Assembly: GCA_030407315.1 (NCBI GenBank)
Contig: JALQPE010001629.1
Location: forward strand, 1 to 12,078
Source of the DNA: Asparagopsis taxiformis
Taxonomy: Eukaryota; Rhodophyta; Florideophyceae; Bonnemaisoniales; Bonnemaisoniaceae
Reading direction: 5' to 3'
Length of the DNA stretch: 12,078 nt
Part shown: positions 9,489 to 12,078 of the stretch, in pieces
Position numbering within the stretch: position 1 is the stretch's first letter
Layout of the letters: every line of letters begins with the position of its first letter
Translations under genes and position numbers: made by a program
The notes under the pieces: model-generated
Told to the model about the DNA's origin: nothing
Databases searched by the model: none
Seen by the model: only the letters and a program-made list of their open reading frames with translations

Positions 9489-9576
9489 TCTGAGTCAATA
9501 TTACGCAATACAGTTCCAAGCGACCTCTGAAGCCAATGATTGAAATATTGTTCTATTAAGACATTGAATATTATCA
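9489..9576. other. Convergent intergenic gap, AT-rich
   Basis: These 88 bases separate the stops of the tubby-like gene and the minus-strand coiled-coil gene. The stretch is AT-rich, with short runs such as TTGAATATTATC, and presumably carries both transcript ends. I see no structured terminator or RNA gene. Confidence 0.5.
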
Positions 9577-11937
9577 TCACTTAGTTAGGTTGAATAAACT
9601 GGAATCTTTCTCGACGTACTATCCTAAATGTATCTATATTTGTTTGCTAACGGTGCTCATAAATGTAAACAGTCCTCCTTCTTCCATGTTTTCCACAGTT
9701 TCCATGAATTTCTCAAGGGTAGGTGCCACATTTTGATCTTCTGGATGACTGTATCTCTCTCTTTTTCTGCTTTTCTGAATTTGGTGTCAGCATCCACATT
9801 TCTTCTTACCAAAATGTCGTTGTTGTCCTTTTCAATCTTCAGTTTCTTTTCCAGGTCTGTCTGAGTGTTCTTCAATCCAAGAATCTTCTCTTCTAAATCC
9901 GATATGTTTCCTTTAAGGCCCGTTATTTTTCCCTCGTACTATTTAACTGTATCCTTGAGCTTTTGTTCAATGGAGTATTTGTCACCAAGGTGATACGTCA
10001 GACTCTCATTCAACTCTGCATTGTTCTTCTTTAAAGTGGCTATCTCTCCCTTCAGTGAACTGACATTCTGAGTGAGTGCTTCGATCTGTTTATAGCTATC
10101 ATCGTAGAGTTCTTGTAGGGAAATATACAGATTTTGAGATTGTAATTCCTTTTATTTCCAATGAGCTCGCTCTTCATCAATTTTTTCCTTTAAAAATGCC
10201 TCAAAGTCGAATTTATCTTCATCTTCCCCAGTTTGAATTCCTATTTATCTGAATTTCCTTTATCTATGATTGGTTTCCACTCCTGTATCTTGATATTTGG
10301 CATTGGTGAGTCCTTCTATGACTGCTCTGATTTCTAGATCGTCTTCTTTCTTCTGCCAATACTGATTGAGTTCGTTGTCTAGTTTCTTGATCTTTCTGCC
10401 ATACCGTGTATATTCGTATCTTTCTTCTTCTTTGGCCTTATCTACACTTGGCATGGCCACTTTCATTGACTCGGGCATGTCTATAAATTTCCTTTTCTTG
10501 TTTGGTGACTTTTCTTCTTCATAGATGGCGTTGCCTTGCAGGTGCTGTGGTCCTTGTTCCATGAGATTGAGCAGCATTTCTGGTTGATGGTACTTGTTGA
10601 CGATGTAGAATTTCTTCTGATCGTTCTGTATCATTTAATTTTCGACTAGTTCGTTGAGCAGGCTGTGATACTTTCCCTGAATGTAGTTGAGTTGCTGCCT
10701 GGTTTCTTCGTATTGCGTTGTCCTCCTGTCTAGGTCTTCTCCTAGTTCATGGTTGACTTTCTCGAATGACATCACTGCTAGTACTATTTTGGTTTATGCT
10801 CTCTTCATGTCAGTTACCTGCCTCTCCTTCTCCTTGACTAGGTTCTCCAGTTTGTGCATCCTGTCTTAGTACATGGCTCTGGTCTCCCTCAGCATCTGGG
10901 ACTGCTCCTGGAATTGTTGATAGTTGACTCTATGTTGGCACTCAATGACCCTCCGTAGTAAACGAATGAATGACCACAAGATCTTCTCCAACAGGAGGCC
11001 CTTCTACCAGCACTCAACATAGGTCAGACGAATCATCTCCTTCCAGGCACTCATATATATCGAGTAACACCGAGACAGGTGCTCAGGAGGACTCAAACCA
11101 GACAGATTATCAGATCTCAGACTCTCACTCAAAAACTCATCCAAATTCACATAGTCATCCTTATGGTACTTCTTCGGATTATATGGCACCTCAGCAGGCA
11201 CACCATCAACACCCAATACAGACATAGTTCGGGATTTGAATGACTGAGTAGAGCTCACCAGCTGAGTTAAGGAGTCATACCCATGTTACTCCTGATTCTT
11301 CTGCCTTGCTGTTTTGAGGTCTGCTTCCAGTCCCTTCAAGTACTGGTCATGTCCAGTATCCTCACTCAGCATCTCTGCTATCTCTGGTTGCTCAGGTATC
11401 CATAGCTCTTCACTCACTCCCTTTATAGTGTCTTTGATATCTCTCTGCAGTGCCTCCATTCTCTCCTCATTGACCTTATCGTACTGATATCGATCCCTTG
11501 CACTCACTACCATTAAACGATGCTGTACTCTTTATTTCTAAATCCTTGGGTTTGGATCTGGCTTCCATTGCGCTCTTGAGCTTCCCTGCTTCAATTAAAG
11601 GAGTGTCCCTTTGTCTATTTGATATGAATGCAGTCACTTCTGAACTGATGGCTATGGGCTTATTCAATGAAGGAGCAGGATCGAACTGCAGGCTCTCTCT
11701 AATCTTATTCATTGAAAGTGAGGAGAGTGATTTCATTCTGCGGTAATGCTCCTGTGACTTCGATTTCTTATCTGGGAGTTACTCATTGGTATTCCTTTGG
11801 ATGATCTTGTTGGTGCTTTCTTTGACCTGTTCGATCTCCCCTTCCAGTTTCTGCTTGATGAGTGAGTTCAGGATTGGGTTCTTGCTGTATGTATCTGAGT
11901 ATTTGGACTTTTTGACACGCAGTTTCGTCAGGCTCAT
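9577..11937 (-). CDS. Long coiled-coil protein, possible axonemal dynein light chain-domain (AXDND1-like) protein
   Basis: Start ATG at 11937 (the only upstream Met-free open stretch runs to the telomere), stop TGA at 9579-9577; about 780 residues with many TAA/TAG codons read as Gln. Residues 1-200 are charged and polar. Around residues 220-310 a section with Y-M-S-A-W-K-E-M-I-R followed by E-C-W-Q-K-G-L-L-L resembles the x-E-I-I-R-Q...D-C-x-E-R-G-x-L-L pattern of axonemal dynein light chain p28 and AXDND1. From there to the C-terminus it is mostly coiled coil, including L-x-x-x-x heptads near plus 9800-10200. A 22-base intron restores the frame at 11507-11528. A second frame change lies in 9712-9809: the C-terminal frame (N-V-A-P-T-L-E-K-F-M-E) is clearly coding, but the junction is unresolved. 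The axonemal assignment is tentative; the gene model is stronger. Confidence 0.72.
9712..9809 (-). other. Unresolved frame change near the 3' end of the coiled-coil gene
   Basis: Phase-0 coding (ending in V-I-Q-K-I-K) passes to another phase that reads N-V-A-P-T-L-E-K-F. Candidate introns of 3n+2 bases on the minus strand are 9809-9775 (GTAAGA...TTCAG, 35 bases, the best donor), 9797-9775 (GTGGAT...TTCAG, 23) and 9749-9712 (GTCATC...TTGAG, 38). The first two remove sequence that itself looks like good coiled coil. One missing A in the AAAA run at 9731-9734 would also join the frames seamlessly. Confidence 0.5.
11507..11528 (-). other. 22-base intron
   Basis: On the minus strand it begins GTACAG and ends TGGTAG, 22 bases (3n+1), the length needed to move between the two open frames. 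The upstream frame's partner is closed above 11634 by TGA. Splicing joins D-L-E-I-K to M-S-A-R-D-R-Y-Q-Y-D-K. Confidence 0.75.
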
Positions 11938-12061
11938 CAGAAGGCAACTTATAGCTTTATTAATGAGCAGTGATAGCCATTATTAACAGATATTGATGAA
12001 TGATATTTGATGGTGACTGAATTGAGTTGATCTCTTCTCCTTTTGGATATTGATTTATCTT
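11938..12061 (-). promoter_or_regulatory. Subtelomeric 5' leader and promoter of the terminal gene
   Basis: Only about 124 bases lie between the start codon of the minus-strand gene and the telomere, so its promoter and leader must be here unless transcription starts inside the telomere repeats. The stretch is AT-rich with repeated TATTGAT/ATTTGAT words (11989-12015 and near 12048). No firm TATA box is identified. Confidence 0.45.
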
Positions 12062-12078
12062 GGGGGGTTGGGGTTGGG
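12062..12078 (+). repeat. Telomere, G4T2 repeats
   Basis: The sequence ends GGGGGG-TT-GGGG-TT-GGG, with the G-rich strand running 5' to 3' toward the end, as at a chromosome terminus. (G4T2)n is the Tetrahymena-type repeat found in oligohymenophorean ciliates; spirotrichs such as Oxytricha and Euplotes use G4T4. Only about two and a half repeats are present, probably from trimming. Confidence 0.88.

Noticed and set aside
1..12078. Standard genetic code with many short broken genes or pseudogenes
   Set aside because: The frames continue for hundreds of codons through TAA and TAG but almost never through TGA, which is systematic reassignment rather than decay.
1..12078. Micronuclear DNA with internal eliminated sequences
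   Set aside because: Genes are dense and in linear order, no TA-bounded AT-rich inserts were seen, and the end is a telomere.
1..12078. tRNA, rRNA, CRISPR array or transposon
   Set aside because: No cloverleaf-like segment, conserved rRNA sequence, regularly spaced repeat array, terminal inverted repeats or transposase motif was found on either strand by eye.

Overview
The window reads as the end of a ciliate macronuclear chromosome. The last bases of the + strand are G4T2 telomere repeats (GGGG-TT-GGGG-TT-GGG), the Tetrahymena/Paramecium type. Long reading frames run through many in-frame TAA and TAG codons, and nearly every gene ends at TGA, so UAA and UAG are sense codons. One UAG in the tubby-like gene falls where animal and plant tubby proteins have a conserved Gln, which supports UAA/UAG = Gln. 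Genes are tightly packed (gaps of about 30-150 bases) and carry very small introns of about 20-26 bases. The DNA is less AT-rich than Tetrahymena or Paramecium, so I do not name a genus.

Layout, left to right. (1) 79-1589, +: P-loop GTPase-like protein with a coiled-coil tail. (2) 4138-1633, -: large unrecognised charged protein, convergent with gene 1. (3) A 151-base divergent promoter region. (4) 4290-5993, +: unrecognised coiled-coil protein with an in-frame UGA at codon 430. (5) 6028-7776, +: unrecognised helical protein of 582 residues. (6) 7806-8110, +: small TIM chaperone with twin CX3C motifs. (7) 8189-9488, +: tubby-like protein with a complete C-terminal tubby domain spread over three frames. 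(8) 11937-9577, -: long coiled-coil protein, possibly related to axonemal dynein light chain / AXDND1 proteins, whose start codon lies about 125 bases from the telomere.

The recognisable genes serve different cell functions: mitochondrial protein import (6), ciliary membrane trafficking (7), perhaps the axoneme (8) and a GTPase (1). I see no operon-like system. The main points of interest are how the genes are read. The UAR code is reassigned, introns are tiny, one internal UGA is followed by a long coding extension, and several frame changes go in the same direction. Some of these changes fit GT-AG introns of 3n+2 bases. At least one, inside the conserved tubby domain, does not. These could be 1-base assembly deletions, real lesions or -1 frameshifting. 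No rRNA, tRNA, mobile element or CRISPR array was seen.
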